In this document: in pieces, positions 53,568 to 64,000 of the stretch
How positions within the stretch are numbered: the stretch's first letter is position 1
Layout of the letters: every line of letters begins with the position of its first letter
Source: Sediminihabitans luteus
GTDB lineage: Bacteria; Actinomycetota; Actinomycetes; Actinomycetales; Cellulomonadaceae
Direction: 5' to 3'
Assembly: GCF_002797595.1 (NCBI RefSeq)
Contig: NZ_PGFE01000001.1
Coordinates: 1,239,451-1,303,450, forward strand
DNA length: 64,000 bases
The notes under the pieces: generated by a model
What the model saw: the letters and a program-made list of their open reading frames with translations, nothing else
The model's database searches: none
Told to the model about the DNA's origin: nothing
Program-made: the position numbers and the translations under genes

Positions 53568-55133
53568 ATGACCGCCCCTGCCACCAGCCCACCGCCCGAG
53601 CGCCTCGCGCGTCAGGACGTCGTCGTGATCGGTCTGCTGCTCGCGGCGTCCTGCGTCGTGATCCTCAACGAGACGACGATGGGCGTCGCCCTGCCGGCGC
53701 TGCTCGACGAGTTCGACATCCCGGCCTCGACCGGGCAGTGGCTCACGACGGCCTTCATGCTCACCATGGCCGTCGTGATCCCGGCGACCGGGTTCCTCAT
53801 CGGGCGCCTCGGCACCCGGCGGTCGTTCGTCCTGGCGATGGCCCTGTTCAGCGCCGGCACCGCGCTCGCCGCGGTCGCGCCCACGTTCGCGCTGCTCCTC
53901 GGCGCCCGCGTGGTCCAGGCCACGGGCACCGCGGTCATGATGCCCCTGATGATGACGACGATCATGACGCTCGTCCCGCCCGCGATGCGGGGCAAGGTCA
54001 TGGGGAACGTCGCGATCGTCATGTCGGCGGCGCCCGCCCTCGGCCCGACCTTCGCCGGGATCGTGCTCGACTCGCTGAGCTGGCGCTGGATCTTCGGCCT
54101 CGTGCTGCCGATCGCCCTCGCGACGCTCGCCGTCGGCGCCGTGTACGTCAAGGACACCGCGGAACGTACAACGGCCCGTCTCGACCCGATCTCGCTGCTT
54201 CTCTCCGCCGTCGCGTTCGGCGGTCTCGTGTACGGGCTCTCGAGCATGGGCGAGGCCGCGCGCGAGCAGCCGCTCGTCCCGGTCGCCGTGCCCGTGGTCG
54301 TCGGGGCGGTCGTCCTGGGCCTGTTCGTGCTGCGCCAGCTGCGCCTGCAGCGCACCGACACCGCGCTGCTCGACCTGCGCGTGTTCACCTCGGGCGGGTT
54401 CACGGTCGCGCTCTCGATCATGGTCGTGAGCATGGTCGCGCTGTTCGGCACCATCATCCTGCTGCCGCTGTACCTGCAGGACGTGCTCGGCCTCGACGCG
54501 CTGCACACCGGCCTGCTCGTGCTGCCCGGCGGCCTCCTCATGGGTCTGCTCGGCCCGACCGTCGGGTCGTTGTACGACCGCGTGGGCCCGCGCCCGCTCG
54601 TGGTTCCCGGCACGGCCGCGGTCGCGACCGCGATGGGTGCGCTCGCCACGGTCGGGGCCACGACCTCGCCGTGGTTCGTGCTCGCCGCGCACCTCGTGCT
54701 CAGCTTGGGCCTCGCGTTCGTATTCACGCCGCTGTTCACCGCGGCCCTCGGCGCGCTCCCGCCGCACCTGTACGCGCACGGCTCGGCGACCATCGCGACC
54801 GTGCAGCAGCTCGCGGGCGCCGCGGGCACCGCGCTGTTCGTCGCGGTCCTGACCACGCGCTCGCTCGCGGGCGGGGACGCACCGGGCGCCGTCGAGGTGG
54901 CGGACGGCGTCGGCGCGGCCTTCACGTGGGGCGCGGCGATCTCGGTGGTCGCGATCGGGCTCTCGGTGCTCCTGCGTCGTCCCGCCCCGGAGCCCGCCGA
55001 CGCTTCCGGCAAGTCCGCTGGTCCCGAGTCCGCTGGTATCCAGTCCGCCCACCCCGAGGTCGTGGCCGACGCCGTCGCACAGCCGGCACCCCCGGCGCAC
55101 GAGGCTGCCAAGGCCGCCGCGCCGACCGACTGA
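53568..55133 (+). CDS. MFS drug transporter, DHA2 family (second in window)
   Basis: A 521-residue, fourteen-helix exporter (DVVVIGLLLAASCVVILNET, then VVIPATGFLIGRLGTRRSFV as motif A, and FAGIVLDSLSWRWIFGLVLP in helix 5-6). ATG 53568 has CCGAGGAG upstream. The C-terminal tail is Pro/Ala/Glu-rich with a short repeat SAGPESAGIQSA. No regulator gene is adjacent. Substrate not predicted. Confidence 0.88.
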   Translation: MTAPATSPPPERLARQDVVVIGLLLAASCVVILNETTMGVALPALLDEFDIPASTGQWLTTAFMLTMAVVIPATGFLIGRLGTRRSFVLAMALFSAGTALAAVAPTFALLLGARVVQATGTAVMMPLMMTTIMTLVPPAMRGKVMGNVAIVMSAAPALGPTFAGIVLDSLSWRWIFGLVLPIALATLAVGAVYVKDTAERTTARLDPISLLLSAVAFGGLVYGLSSMGEAAREQPLVPVAVPVVVGAVVLGLFVLRQLRLQRTDTALLDLRVFTSGGFTVALSIMVVSMVALFGTIILLPLYLQDVLGLDALHTGLLVLPGGLLMGLLGPTVGSLYDRVGPRPLVVPGTAAVATAMGALATVGATTSPWFVLAAHLVLSLGLAFVFTPLFTAALGALPPHLYAHGSATIATVQQLAGAAGTALFVAVLTTRSLAGGDAPGAVEVADGVGAAFTWGAAISVVAIGLSVLLRRPAPEPADASGKSAGPESAGIQSAHPEVVADAVAQPAPPAHEAAKAAAPTD

Positions 55134-55320
55134 CGACGTCGACGTACCTGGCCCGGCGGGACCTGCTTCGGCGGGGTCCCGCCGGGTCGCGCACGTCGAC
55201 CGCGTCGACCCGTTCGGCGGCCGGGTCCACCCGGCCCGTGCCAGAACTGCCGCTCAGCGGCCCTGTCGCCCAGCCGCCCAGCCGCTCAGCCGTCCTGGCG
55301 CCCTGCCGCTCAGCAGCTCA
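55134..55320. other. Intergenic region before the 8-bp array
   Basis: A GC-rich gap with short repeats (CCCAGCCGCCCAGCCGCTCA) leading into the perfect array. An inverted repeat near 55147-55190 (GGCCCGGCGGGACC, GGTCCCGCCGGGTC) could terminate the MFS gene. No coding sequence supported. Confidence 0.5.
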
Positions 55321-55401
55321 GCCGCTCAGCCGCTCAGCCGCTCAGCCGCTCAGCCGCTCAGCCGCTCAGCCGCTCAGCCGCTCAGCCGCTCAGCCGCTCA
55401 G
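55321..55401. repeat. Perfect 8-bp tandem array (GCCGCTCA, ten copies)
   Basis: Ten perfect units in a row, with partial and imperfect units on each side up to the stop codon of the CCA-adding-enzyme gene at 55421. An 8-bp repeat of related sequence follows the phosphatase gene at 8.2 kb. Copy number is likely to vary between strains. Confidence 0.92.
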
Positions 55402-55420
55402 AGGACCGTCGCTCAGCCGC

Positions 55421-56923
55421 TCAGCCGTCCTGCCGCGCCGCCCACCAGGCGAGCAGCTCGGCGCGGGCGGTCTCCTCGCCGAGCGGGCCGCGCTCCATGC
55501 GCAGCTCGAGCAGGTGCTTGTAGGCGGCGCCCACCTCGCGGCTGGGCGAGATCCCGAGGATCTGCATGATCTGCTCGCCGTCGAGGTCGGGGCGGATCGC
55601 CGCGAGCTCCTCCTGCTCGGCGAGCGCCGCGATGCGCGCCTCGAGGTCGTCGTACGCGGCCGAGAGGCGCGCGGCCTTGCGCCGGTTGCGCGTCGTGCAG
55701 TCGGCACGCGTGAGCCGGTGCAGCCGCTCGAGCAGGGGCCCGGCGTCGGTCACGTAGCGGCGCACCGCCGAGTCCGTCCACGAGCCCTCGCCGTACCCGT
55801 GGAACCGCAGGTGCAGCTCGACGAGGCGCGCGACGTCCTTGACCACGGCCTTCTCGTACTTGAGCGCGCGCAGCCGCTTGGCGACGAGCTTGGCACCGAC
55901 CATCTCGTGGTGGTGGAAGCTCACGCCCCCGCCGTCCTCGAACCGGCGCGTCGCGGGCTTGCCGATGTCGTGCAGCAGCGACGCGAGGCGCAGCACGAGG
56001 TCGGGGCCGGGCACCACGCCGTCCGGGCCGGTCTCCTGCGCGATCGCCTGGTCGAGCACGATCAGCGAGTGGTCGTACACGTCCTTGTGCCGGTGGTGCT
56101 CGTCGATCTCGAGCTGGAGCGCGGGCAGCTCGGGCAGCACGTGGTCGGCCAGTCCCGTGTCGACGAGCACCTCGAGCCCCTTGCGCGGCTCGGCGGCGCA
56201 CAGCAGCTTGGACAATTCGACCTGCACGCGCTCGGCCGAGACGATCTCGATGCGCGACGCCATCGCGACGACCGCCGCGAGCGTGCCCGGTTCCACGTGA
56301 AACCCGAGCTGCGCCGCGAAGCGCGCGGCACGCATCATGCGCAGCGGGTCGTCGTCGAACGAGCGCTCGGGCGCGATCGGGGTCCGCAGCACGCCCTCCG
56401 CGAGGTCGGCGAGACCGCCGTGCGGGTCGACGAACGTCATCTCGGGCACGCGGACCGCCATCGCGTTGACCGTGAAGTCGCGACGCGACAGGTCGCCCTC
56501 GAGCGTGTCGCCGAACGCCACGAGCGGCTTGCGCGACGCCGGGTCGTACTCGTCGGTGCGGTACGTCGTGACCTCGACGACGACCTCGCCCGACGCCGGG
56601 TCGCCGGCCCTCCCCCGCGCGTACCGCTTCGCGCCGATCGTGCCGAACTCCTTGCCGATGTCCCAGTGCGCGTCGCCCCAGGCCGCGAGCAGCGCGAGGG
56701 TCTCGTCGGGCGACGCGGACGTCGTGAAGTCGAGGTCCTCGCTCGCGCGGCCGAGGAACGCGTCACGCACCGGACCACCGACGAGCGCGAGCTCGTGCCC
56801 CGCGGCCCGGAACGTCGTCCCCAGCTCGACGGCGGTCGGGGCGAGCTCGGCGAGCGCGCCGAGGGCCCGACGCTGGAGCTCGAGCTCGGCCGGGGTGCTG
56901 GGGCGGGATGCGGGGGTCGACAC
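55421..56923 (-). CDS. CCA tRNA nucleotidyltransferase (PcnB/CCA family)
   Basis: A 500-residue enzyme that adds or repairs the 3' CCA of tRNA. The nucleotidyltransferase core is GHELALVGGPVRDAFLGRAS with the metal Asp pair DLDFTTS, then RRDFTVNAMAV and RSFDDDPLRMMRAARFAAQL. A C-terminal HD domain is present (LLHDIGKPATR, HHHEMVGA), as in actinobacterial members. The start GTG 56923 is preceded by a -10 box TAGGCT (56932-56937, minus strand), suggesting a leaderless transcript. Divergent from the Nudix gene, as in mycobacteria. Confidence 0.92.
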   Translation of the reverse strand: MSTPASRPSTPAELELQRRALGALAELAPTAVELGTTFRAAGHELALVGGPVRDAFLGRASEDLDFTTSASPDETLALLAAWGDAHWDIGKEFGTIGAKRYARGRAGDPASGEVVVEVTTYRTDEYDPASRKPLVAFGDTLEGDLSRRDFTVNAMAVRVPEMTFVDPHGGLADLAEGVLRTPIAPERSFDDDPLRMMRAARFAAQLGFHVEPGTLAAVVAMASRIEIVSAERVQVELSKLLCAAEPRKGLEVLVDTGLADHVLPELPALQLEIDEHHRHKDVYDHSLIVLDQAIAQETGPDGVVPGPDLVLRLASLLHDIGKPATRRFEDGGGVSFHHHEMVGAKLVAKRLRALKYEKAVVKDVARLVELHLRFHGYGEGSWTDSAVRRYVTDAGPLLERLHRLTRADCTTRNRRKAARLSAAYDDLEARIAALAEQEELAAIRPDLDGEQIMQILGISPSREVGAAYKHLLELRMERGPLGEETARAELLAWWAARQDG

Positions 56924-56931
56924 GACCGCCC

Positions 56932-56937
56932 AGCCTA
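56932..56937 (-). promoter_or_regulatory. -10 box TAGGCT of leaderless CCA-enzyme gene
   Basis: The box ends 8 nt before the GTG at 56923, and no ribosome binding site is visible. Confidence 0.4.
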
Positions 56938-57049
56938 CCGTCGTCCGCCCCCGGACGAGCGGCCGGGCGGCCGCTCCTGCCCGTGCGGACCGAGGTCCGG
57001 ACCGTCGTCCGCCCGCGGGGCGCACGCGGCCGTGCGGGGCTCCGCTGGG

Positions 57050-57055
57050 TACAGT
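57050..57055 (+). promoter_or_regulatory. -10 box TACAGT of leaderless Nudix gene
   Basis: The box ends 6 nt before the ATG at 57062, so the murJ operon probably starts with a leaderless message. Confidence 0.45.
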
Positions 57056-57061
57056 GACGAC

Positions 57062-57712
57062 ATGTCCACGCCCGCGCGCTCCCCGGACCCCCGCGGGGTT
57101 CCCGCGCCTCCGGGCGGGCACGCGCTGCACCGGGACCCCGAGGACGTCCGGCCACCCGCCCCCGCCCCCGTGCACCGGCCCGTGGTCGAGGAGGTCTCGG
57201 CCGGAGGCATCGTCGTCGACCACGACGCCGACGAACCCCGGGTCGCGGTGATCGCGCGCCGCAACCGCGGCGGGCGCCTCGAATGGTGCCTGCCCAAGGG
57301 GCACCTCGAGGGCTCCGAGACCGCCGAGGAGGCGGCCGTGCGCGAGATCGCCGAGGAGACCGGCATCGAGGGCGTCGTCGACCGCCGGCTCGGCACGATC
57401 GACTACTGGTTCGCGGGCGACGACCGCCGCGTCCACAAGGTCGTGCACCACTTCCTGCTGCACGCCACGGGCGGCACGCTCAGCGTCGAGGGAGACCCGG
57501 ACCACGAGGCCGAGGACGTCGAGTGGATCCCGATGTCGGAGCTCCCGCACCGCCTCGCCTACCCCAACGAGCGTCGGCTCGCGGCCGCCGCGGACGACGT
57601 GCTGCACGGTCGTCGCGGCGTCCGCCTGGTGCAGGGTACGGTGACGCGGACCGTCGTCCGCCGGTCCGGGCACGAACCCGCCGACCACCGGAACCCGACC
57701 GACCCCTCATGA
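57062..57712 (+). CDS. Nudix hydrolase
   Basis: A 216-residue protein with a Pro-rich N-terminal tail and a Nudix domain. The box is perfect: GHLEGSETAEEAAVREIAEETGI (GX5EX7REUXEEXGU, written in part as GHLEGSETAEEAAVREIAEE). It hydrolyses nucleoside-diphosphate-linked or oxidised nucleotides; the mycobacterial homologue in the same place is called MutT4. It is the first gene of the murJ operon, its stop overlapping the next start (ATGA). Confidence 0.9.
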   Translation: MSTPARSPDPRGVPAPPGGHALHRDPEDVRPPAPAPVHRPVVEEVSAGGIVVDHDADEPRVAVIARRNRGGRLEWCLPKGHLEGSETAEEAAVREIAEETGIEGVVDRRLGTIDYWFAGDDRRVHKVVHHFLLHATGGTLSVEGDPDHEAEDVEWIPMSELPHRLAYPNERRLAAAADDVLHGRRGVRLVQGTVTRTVVRRSGHEPADHRNPTDPS

Positions 57713-59934
57713 CCTCGCACCTCACGGGCGCGCGCACGCCGCGCGCCGCGCTGCTGCTCGCCCTCGCCCTGACGCTCGGGCTGCTCGGCTGGCCGGCCCC
57801 GGCCGCCGTGGCGTCCGCGTCCGCCGGAACCGCGCCCACCGGACCCGCGTCCACGGAGCGCACCGACGGCGCCGCCCGCGTGTCGCTCACCTCGATGAGC
57901 GCCGGCCCGCTGAGCTTCGACTCCCCCGAGCTCCGGGTCACCGTCGTCGTGCACGCCGGTGACGCACCCCTCGACGACGCCGTGGCCCGCCTCGGGATCG
58001 ACCGCGACTCGGCGACCCACACGCGCGACTGGGTCGCCGCATGGGACGACGACGACCCGGACGGCCCGACCGGCCGCGAGGTCGCCGTCCAGGACGTCCC
58101 CGACGTGGCCGCGGGCGAGTCCGCGACCGTGACCTTCGAGGTCAACCGCGCGCAGATGGGTCTCGGCGCGTGGACCGCGTGGGGCACCCAGGGCCTCGCG
58201 GTCGTCGTGTCCGACGACGACGGCCCGGTCGCCGCGCTCCGCACCTTCGTCACGTGGGACCCGGGCACCGGGTCGCAGGTCGAGCCCGTCGGCGTCTCGC
58301 TCGTCGCCGCGGTCACCGGTCCCCCCGTCGACACCGACCCCCTCACCGCGGCGTCCGACCTCCAGTCCGCGGTGTCGGACGACGGCCGGCTGGCCGACGT
58401 CCTCGCAGCGACCACCACGCTGCCCGACGTCGCGTGGGCCGTCGACCCCGAGGTCGTCGACGCCGCCTCGGCGCTCGGCGAGAGCGGGTCGTCGTGGGCC
58501 GAGGCCCTCCTGGGCGCGACCGAGGGCCGGGACGTGTTCGCCCTGCCCGCGTTCGACCCCGACGTCGCCGCCTACGCCCACGCCGGTGCTCTCGTCCCGC
58601 GCCTGCCCGTGTCCGGCGCGCTCGCCGACGTCCGCCAGGACCTCGCCTGGCCCGTCGGTCCTCCCGACCTCGCAACCGTGTCGACGGCCGTCGCGTCCGG
58701 TTCGCCGCTCGTCGTCGCGACCGGCGACGCGCTGGCTCCCACGGGAGCGACGACCCCGACCGGGATCACCGAGGTCGAGACGAGCGACGGGTCGACCGCG
58801 CGCATGGTCGTCGCCGACACCACCCTGACGGACCTGCTCGCGGGACCCCCGGGGGACGAGTCCGAGGAAGCCCTGCTGGAACGGCGCCTCGTTGCCGAGA
58901 CGGCAGCCGTCGCCGCCCAGGCACCCTCCCGCGGCCGCACCCTCGTGGTCGCCTTCTCCCGCACGTGGGACCCCGACCCGGCGACGCTCGCCGCACGGGT
59001 CGAGGCGCTCGAGCAGTCGGGCTGGAGCAGCACGGTACCGATCTCGCAGCTGCTCGACACGCGCCCGTCGACCGACGCGCGCACGCCCCTCGCCGAGCGC
59101 GAGGTCGACACCGACGAGCTCGCACCGGCCGTCGTGACCGAGCTCGCCGCGAGCCGCGACCAGCTCGCGTCCATCTCGTCGATCGTCCCCGACCCCGAGG
59201 CCCTGACCACGGTCGTCGACCCGCAGCTGGTCGCGCCCTCCGCCGTCGCGTTCCGCTCGTCCCTCGGCGAGCGGCTCCTCGCGGTCGACGCCGCACGCAC
59301 CGCGATCGAGAGCCTCGCCGACGGCGTCCAGGTCGTCCCCGGCAGCACGTTCAACCTCATCGCCGACTCGGGCGACGTGACCGTGCGGCTGCGCAACAAC
59401 CTGCCTCAGGAAGCGAGCGTCCGGCTGGTGCTGACCCCGGACGACCCGCGCCTGCAGATCGAGGAGAACCCCTCGGTCGTCGTGCCCGCGAACTCCGACC
59501 TCGCGGTCCCCGTGACGGTCGACGCGGTCGGCAGCGGCAACGTGGTCGTCGACGTCCAGGTGCTCGGTCAGGACGGCACCGAGGTCACCGCACCGAGCTC
59601 GTTCGAGGTGCGCGTGCGCGCCGAGTGGGAGGGCGTCGGGACCGCGGTCGGGGCCGTGCTGCTCGGCCTCCTGCTCGTCGGCGGCATCTGGCGCACCGTG
59701 CGTCGAGGACGCTCGGCCCGGCGTGCCGCCGCCGACGAGGTCGAGATCCCGGACCCCACGGCCGGGCAGCCGACGGCGGAGCAGTCCACGGCCGGGCAAA
59801 CGACGGGCCAGCAGAGCACGGCCGGGCAGACGACGGGCCAGCAGAGCACGGCCGGGCAGACGACGGGCCAGCAGAGCACGGCCGGGGCAACCCGCCCCAC
59901 CAGCATGCCGGACGACCACGGGAGCACCCGATGA
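57709..59934 (+). CDS. DUF6049-family secreted/membrane protein
   Basis: A 741-residue protein with a signal sequence (LLLALALTLGLLGWPAPAA), a large extracytoplasmic part of beta-sandwich and alpha/beta domains (ARVSLTSMSAGPLSFDSPEL; VPGSTFNLIADSGDVTVRLR near the end as an Ig-like domain), one C-terminal membrane helix (GTAVGAVLLGLLLVGGIWRT) and a cytoplasmic tail made of four 10-residue repeats (AGQTTGQQST). The homologue in Mycobacterium tuberculosis lies between mutT4 and murJ and is unassigned. The place in the operon suggests a role in cell wall synthesis. ATGA overlaps on both ends. Confidence 0.8.
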   Translation: MTSHLTGARTPRAALLLALALTLGLLGWPAPAAVASASAGTAPTGPASTERTDGAARVSLTSMSAGPLSFDSPELRVTVVVHAGDAPLDDAVARLGIDRDSATHTRDWVAAWDDDDPDGPTGREVAVQDVPDVAAGESATVTFEVNRAQMGLGAWTAWGTQGLAVVVSDDDGPVAALRTFVTWDPGTGSQVEPVGVSLVAAVTGPPVDTDPLTAASDLQSAVSDDGRLADVLAATTTLPDVAWAVDPEVVDAASALGESGSSWAEALLGATEGRDVFALPAFDPDVAAYAHAGALVPRLPVSGALADVRQDLAWPVGPPDLATVSTAVASGSPLVVATGDALAPTGATTPTGITEVETSDGSTARMVVADTTLTDLLAGPPGDESEEALLERRLVAETAAVAAQAPSRGRTLVVAFSRTWDPDPATLAARVEALEQSGWSSTVPISQLLDTRPSTDARTPLAEREVDTDELAPAVVTELAASRDQLASISSIVPDPEALTTVVDPQLVAPSAVAFRSSLGERLLAVDAARTAIESLADGVQVVPGSTFNLIADSGDVTVRLRNNLPQEASVRLVLTPDDPRLQIEENPSVVVPANSDLAVPVTVDAVGSGNVVVDVQVLGQDGTEVTAPSSFEVRVRAEWEGVGTAVGAVLLGLLLVGGIWRTVRRGRSARRAAADEVEIPDPTAGQPTAEQSTAGQTTGQQSTAGQTTGQQSTAGQTTGQQSTAGATRPTSMPDDHGSTR
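59761..59889. repeat. 30-bp tandem repeat in the DUF6049 gene
   Basis: Units begin at 59761 (diverged), 59791, 59821 and 59851, the last three differing by one base at most, starting GCCGGGCA and ending CAGCAGAGCACG. In the protein they give repeated AGQTTGQQST in the cytoplasmic tail. Confidence 0.92.
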
Positions 59935-61760
59935 GGCACGCCCGTCCCACCGGCCGCGACCGCCGGGCCCGCGCCGCGCGCCAGGCCCGCCCCGCGCCGT
60001 CCGACACCAGCGGGCCCGACCAGCGCGACGCCGCGAACCTCGCGGGCGACGGCACGGTGCCACCGGCCGTCGACGAGGTGCCGGACGGCGACGGCCCTGT
60101 GGGCGACGGCGCTCCCCCGGCCCGCAAGGCGCAGAGCCTCGGCCGCAGCTCGATGATCATGGCCGCGGGCACCGCGGTCTCGCGCGGCCTGGGCCTCGTG
60201 CGCAACGTGCTGCTCGTCGGCGCGATCGGCACGACCGGTCTCGCGGCCGACGCGTTCGACATCGCCAACCGCATCCCGAACTTCATGTTCGCGATCCTCG
60301 CGGGCGGCATGCTCAACGCCGTCCTCGTGCCGCAGATCGTGCGCTCGTACCGCGAGCGCAACCCCGAGGAGCGCATCGGCAAGCTGCTCACCCTCGCGGC
60401 GCTCATCATGCTCGTGATGACGCTCGTGCTCACCGCGGCGGCGAGCTTCGTCGTCACGATCTACTCGGGCGGCAAGTTCACGCCCGCGCAGCAGTCGCTC
60501 GCGGTCGCGTTCGCGTTCTGGTGCATCCCCCAGCTCTTCTTCTACGGGCTCTACGCGCTGCTCGGGCAGGTGCTCAACGCGCGCGGGCAGTTCGGCCCGT
60601 ACATGTGGTCGCCGATCGTCAACAACATCGTCTCGATCGTCGGGTTCTCGATCTTCATCGCGGTGTACGGCCCGGCGGCGACCGGTCACGTCGACGACAT
60701 GTCGTCGTGGGACGGCCCCAAGATCGCCCTGCTCGCGGGCACAGCGACGCTGGGGATCGTCGGGCAGGCCGTCATCCTGTTCTGGCCGCTGTACCGCGGC
60801 GGGTTCCGCTGGCGGGTCCGGCTCGGCCTGCACGGGATCGGGCTGCGCACCGCGGGCGCGGTCGCGATGTGGACGTTCGGCGCGGTCCTGCTCGAGCAGC
60901 TCGGGACGCTCGTGGTCTCCCGGTTCGCCGCGTCGGCGCCGGACGCCGCCCGGGCGCTCGGCGAGTCCGACGTCGCCGGGCCCGCCGCGTACACCCAGGC
61001 CCTGATGATCTACCTGCTCCCGCACTCGCTCGTCACCGTCTCGGTCGCGACGGCGCTGTTCACGGGCATGAGCGCGGCCGCCGGGGCGGGTGACGTCGCG
61101 CGCGTGCGCACGCTCCTGTCGCGCGGCGTGCGCACCGTGGGCGTGTTCACGGTGTTCGCGACCGCGGTCATGGTCGTCCTCGCGCTCCCCCTGACCAAGC
61201 TCCTCGTCCCGACCGTGGGGGCGGACGCCGCGGTCGCCGTCAGCCAGGTCCTCGTGGCCATGTCCCTCGGCCTGGTGCCGCTCGGCGGGATGGTCCTCAT
61301 GAAGTGGGTCTTCTACGCGTTCGAGGACGGGCGGAGCGTGTTCTGGATCCAGGCGCTCGGCACCGTCCTGCTCATCGGGGCGGCCTGGGCGGCGACGCTC
61401 GTGCTCGACCCGCGCTGGTGGGTCGTGGGGCTCGCCGCCGCCATGTCGCTCTCGAACGCCCTGGTCGTGGTGCTGCGCGCCTTCGGGCTGCGCCGGCGCC
61501 TCGACGGCCTCGACACCGCGCGCATCGTGCGTCTGCACGTCCGGCTCGTCGTGGCGGCCGGCGTGGCCGCGGTCGCGGGCTGGGGCGTACGGCAGCTGTT
61601 CGGCGACCTGCACGGCCTGTCGTGGGGTCTCGCGCTGCTCGTGACCGCCTGCACGGGCCTGCTGATGCTCGCCGTGTACGTGGGTCTGCTGCGGCTCATG
61701 CGGGTCCAGGAGCTCGCCGATCTGGTCGGCCCGCTCACGGCCCGGCTGCGTCGGGGCTGA
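59931..61760 (+). CDS. murJ: Lipid II flippase MurJ (MviN)
   Basis: A 609-residue member of the MOP superfamily that moves lipid II across the membrane. About 70 hydrophilic N-terminal residues precede fourteen helices. Landmark motifs are SRGLGLVRNVLLVGAIGTTG and NRIPNFMFAILAGGMLNAVL at the start, with conserved Arg residues in the central cavity. In Mycobacterium tuberculosis the same gene is fused to a pseudokinase domain; here the pseudokinase is a separate gene 80 nt downstream. Start overlaps the DUF6049 stop (ATGA). Confidence 0.95.
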   Translation: MRHARPTGRDRRARAARQARPAPSDTSGPDQRDAANLAGDGTVPPAVDEVPDGDGPVGDGAPPARKAQSLGRSSMIMAAGTAVSRGLGLVRNVLLVGAIGTTGLAADAFDIANRIPNFMFAILAGGMLNAVLVPQIVRSYRERNPEERIGKLLTLAALIMLVMTLVLTAAASFVVTIYSGGKFTPAQQSLAVAFAFWCIPQLFFYGLYALLGQVLNARGQFGPYMWSPIVNNIVSIVGFSIFIAVYGPAATGHVDDMSSWDGPKIALLAGTATLGIVGQAVILFWPLYRGGFRWRVRLGLHGIGLRTAGAVAMWTFGAVLLEQLGTLVVSRFAASAPDAARALGESDVAGPAAYTQALMIYLLPHSLVTVSVATALFTGMSAAAGAGDVARVRTLLSRGVRTVGVFTVFATAVMVVLALPLTKLLVPTVGADAAVAVSQVLVAMSLGLVPLGGMVLMKWVFYAFEDGRSVFWIQALGTVLLIGAAWAATLVLDPRWWVVGLAAAMSLSNALVVVLRAFGLRRRLDGLDTARIVRLHVRLVVAAGVAAVAGWGVRQLFGDLHGLSWGLALLVTACTGLLMLAVYVGLLRLMRVQELADLVGPLTARLRRG

Positions 61761-61774
61761 TCAGCCGTTCCGCG

Positions 61775-61780
61775 TAGGAT
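61775..61780 (+). promoter_or_regulatory. -10 box TAGGAT before a small upstream ORF
   Basis: TAGGAT ends 7 nt before the GTG at 61788, suggesting a separate leaderless transcript for the pseudokinase gene and the small ORF in front of it. Confidence 0.4.
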
Positions 61781-61787
61781 GTGCGGG

Positions 61788-61840
61788 GTGAATACCGCCC
61801 ATGACGTCGCCGCCGGCGGCCATCGACCCCGGGCGGCACA

Positions 61841-61844
<4 letters not shown>
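61788..61844 (+). CDS. 18-codon leaderless upstream ORF
   Basis: GTG at 61788 lies at the expected transcription start; the reading frame VNTAHDVAAGGHRPRAAQ ends with TGA, which overlaps GTG 61841 of the pseudokinase gene (GTGA). The peptide has no recognisable motif. Its likely role is to bring ribosomes to the downstream start, which has no good site of its own. Confidence 0.45.

Positions 61845-64000
<2,156 letters not shown>

Noticed and set aside
55321..55401. CRISPR or coding repeat
   Set aside because: An 8-bp perfect array without spacers; no reading frame with support crosses it.

Overview
The window is a GC-rich actinobacterial chromosome segment, most likely from the order Micrococcales and of Cellulomonas type. 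The base is strongly G+C at third codon positions, GTG starts are common, there is a WhiB-like protein, and several genes look leaderless (a TANNNT -10 box placed directly before the start codon). Two gene blocks match the conserved surroundings of the actinobacterial replication origin. One is dnaB, MATE, rplI, rpsR, ssb, rpsF, class A PBP, PadR, ino1 (38.3-51.0 kb); the other is CCA-adding enzyme, Nudix, DUF6049, murJ, pseudokinase, trxB (55.4-64 kb). No dnaA, dnaN or rpmH is present, so oriC probably lies beyond the right edge.

Layout. 1-9.6 kb: housekeeping and accessory genes (pdxH, Na+/H+ antiporter, WhiB, acylphosphatase, cupin-type repressor divergent from a His-rich methyltransferase, alkylsulfatase, tyrosine phosphatase, FBP-domain protein). 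9.6-16.3 kb: a three-gene surface module (secreted metallophosphoesterase with a WxL-like C-terminus, a DUF916/WxL-interacting membrane protein, a lipoprotein), with four copies of a ~60-bp palindromic repeat nearby. 16.3-18.3 kb: GyrI-like, TetR and GNAT genes. 18.4-31.2 kb: a carbohydrate locus with an MFS protein, DUF624, two heparinase-II/III proteins, an SDR, a sugar ABC importer, a LacI regulator, a fumarylacetoacetate-hydrolase-family enzyme and a KDG-type sugar kinase. Together these suggest uptake and breakdown of a uronic-acid polysaccharide. 31.2-34.4 kb: a drug-type MFS pump, an LD-carboxypeptidase and a small membrane protein.

34.5-38.3 kb is a visibly foreign, lower-GC island between a dead IS3-type transposase and a nearly complete IS3-family element. 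It carries an orphan DndB-like (DGQHR) protein preceded by a ~290-nt leader made of consecutive hairpins that repeatedly show TCCA in the loop. I do not recognise this RNA, and it is my best candidate for an undescribed system. Next to it, dnaB carries a 427-residue intein with LAGLIDADG motifs. Perfect DnaA boxes lie upstream of the neighbouring MATE gene and inside its coding sequence.

38.3-64 kb is mostly core. ino1 is coupled to a PadR regulator with a perfect operator-like palindrome and is followed by tandem hairpin repeats. A persulfide-response pair (CstR-like regulator and CoA-disulfide-reductase/rhodanese fusion) faces a small zinc-ribbon-like protein across a 26-bp perfect palindrome. 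The murJ operon ends in a separate pseudokinase gene that appears coupled to an 18-codon leaderless upstream ORF, and the window closes inside trxB.
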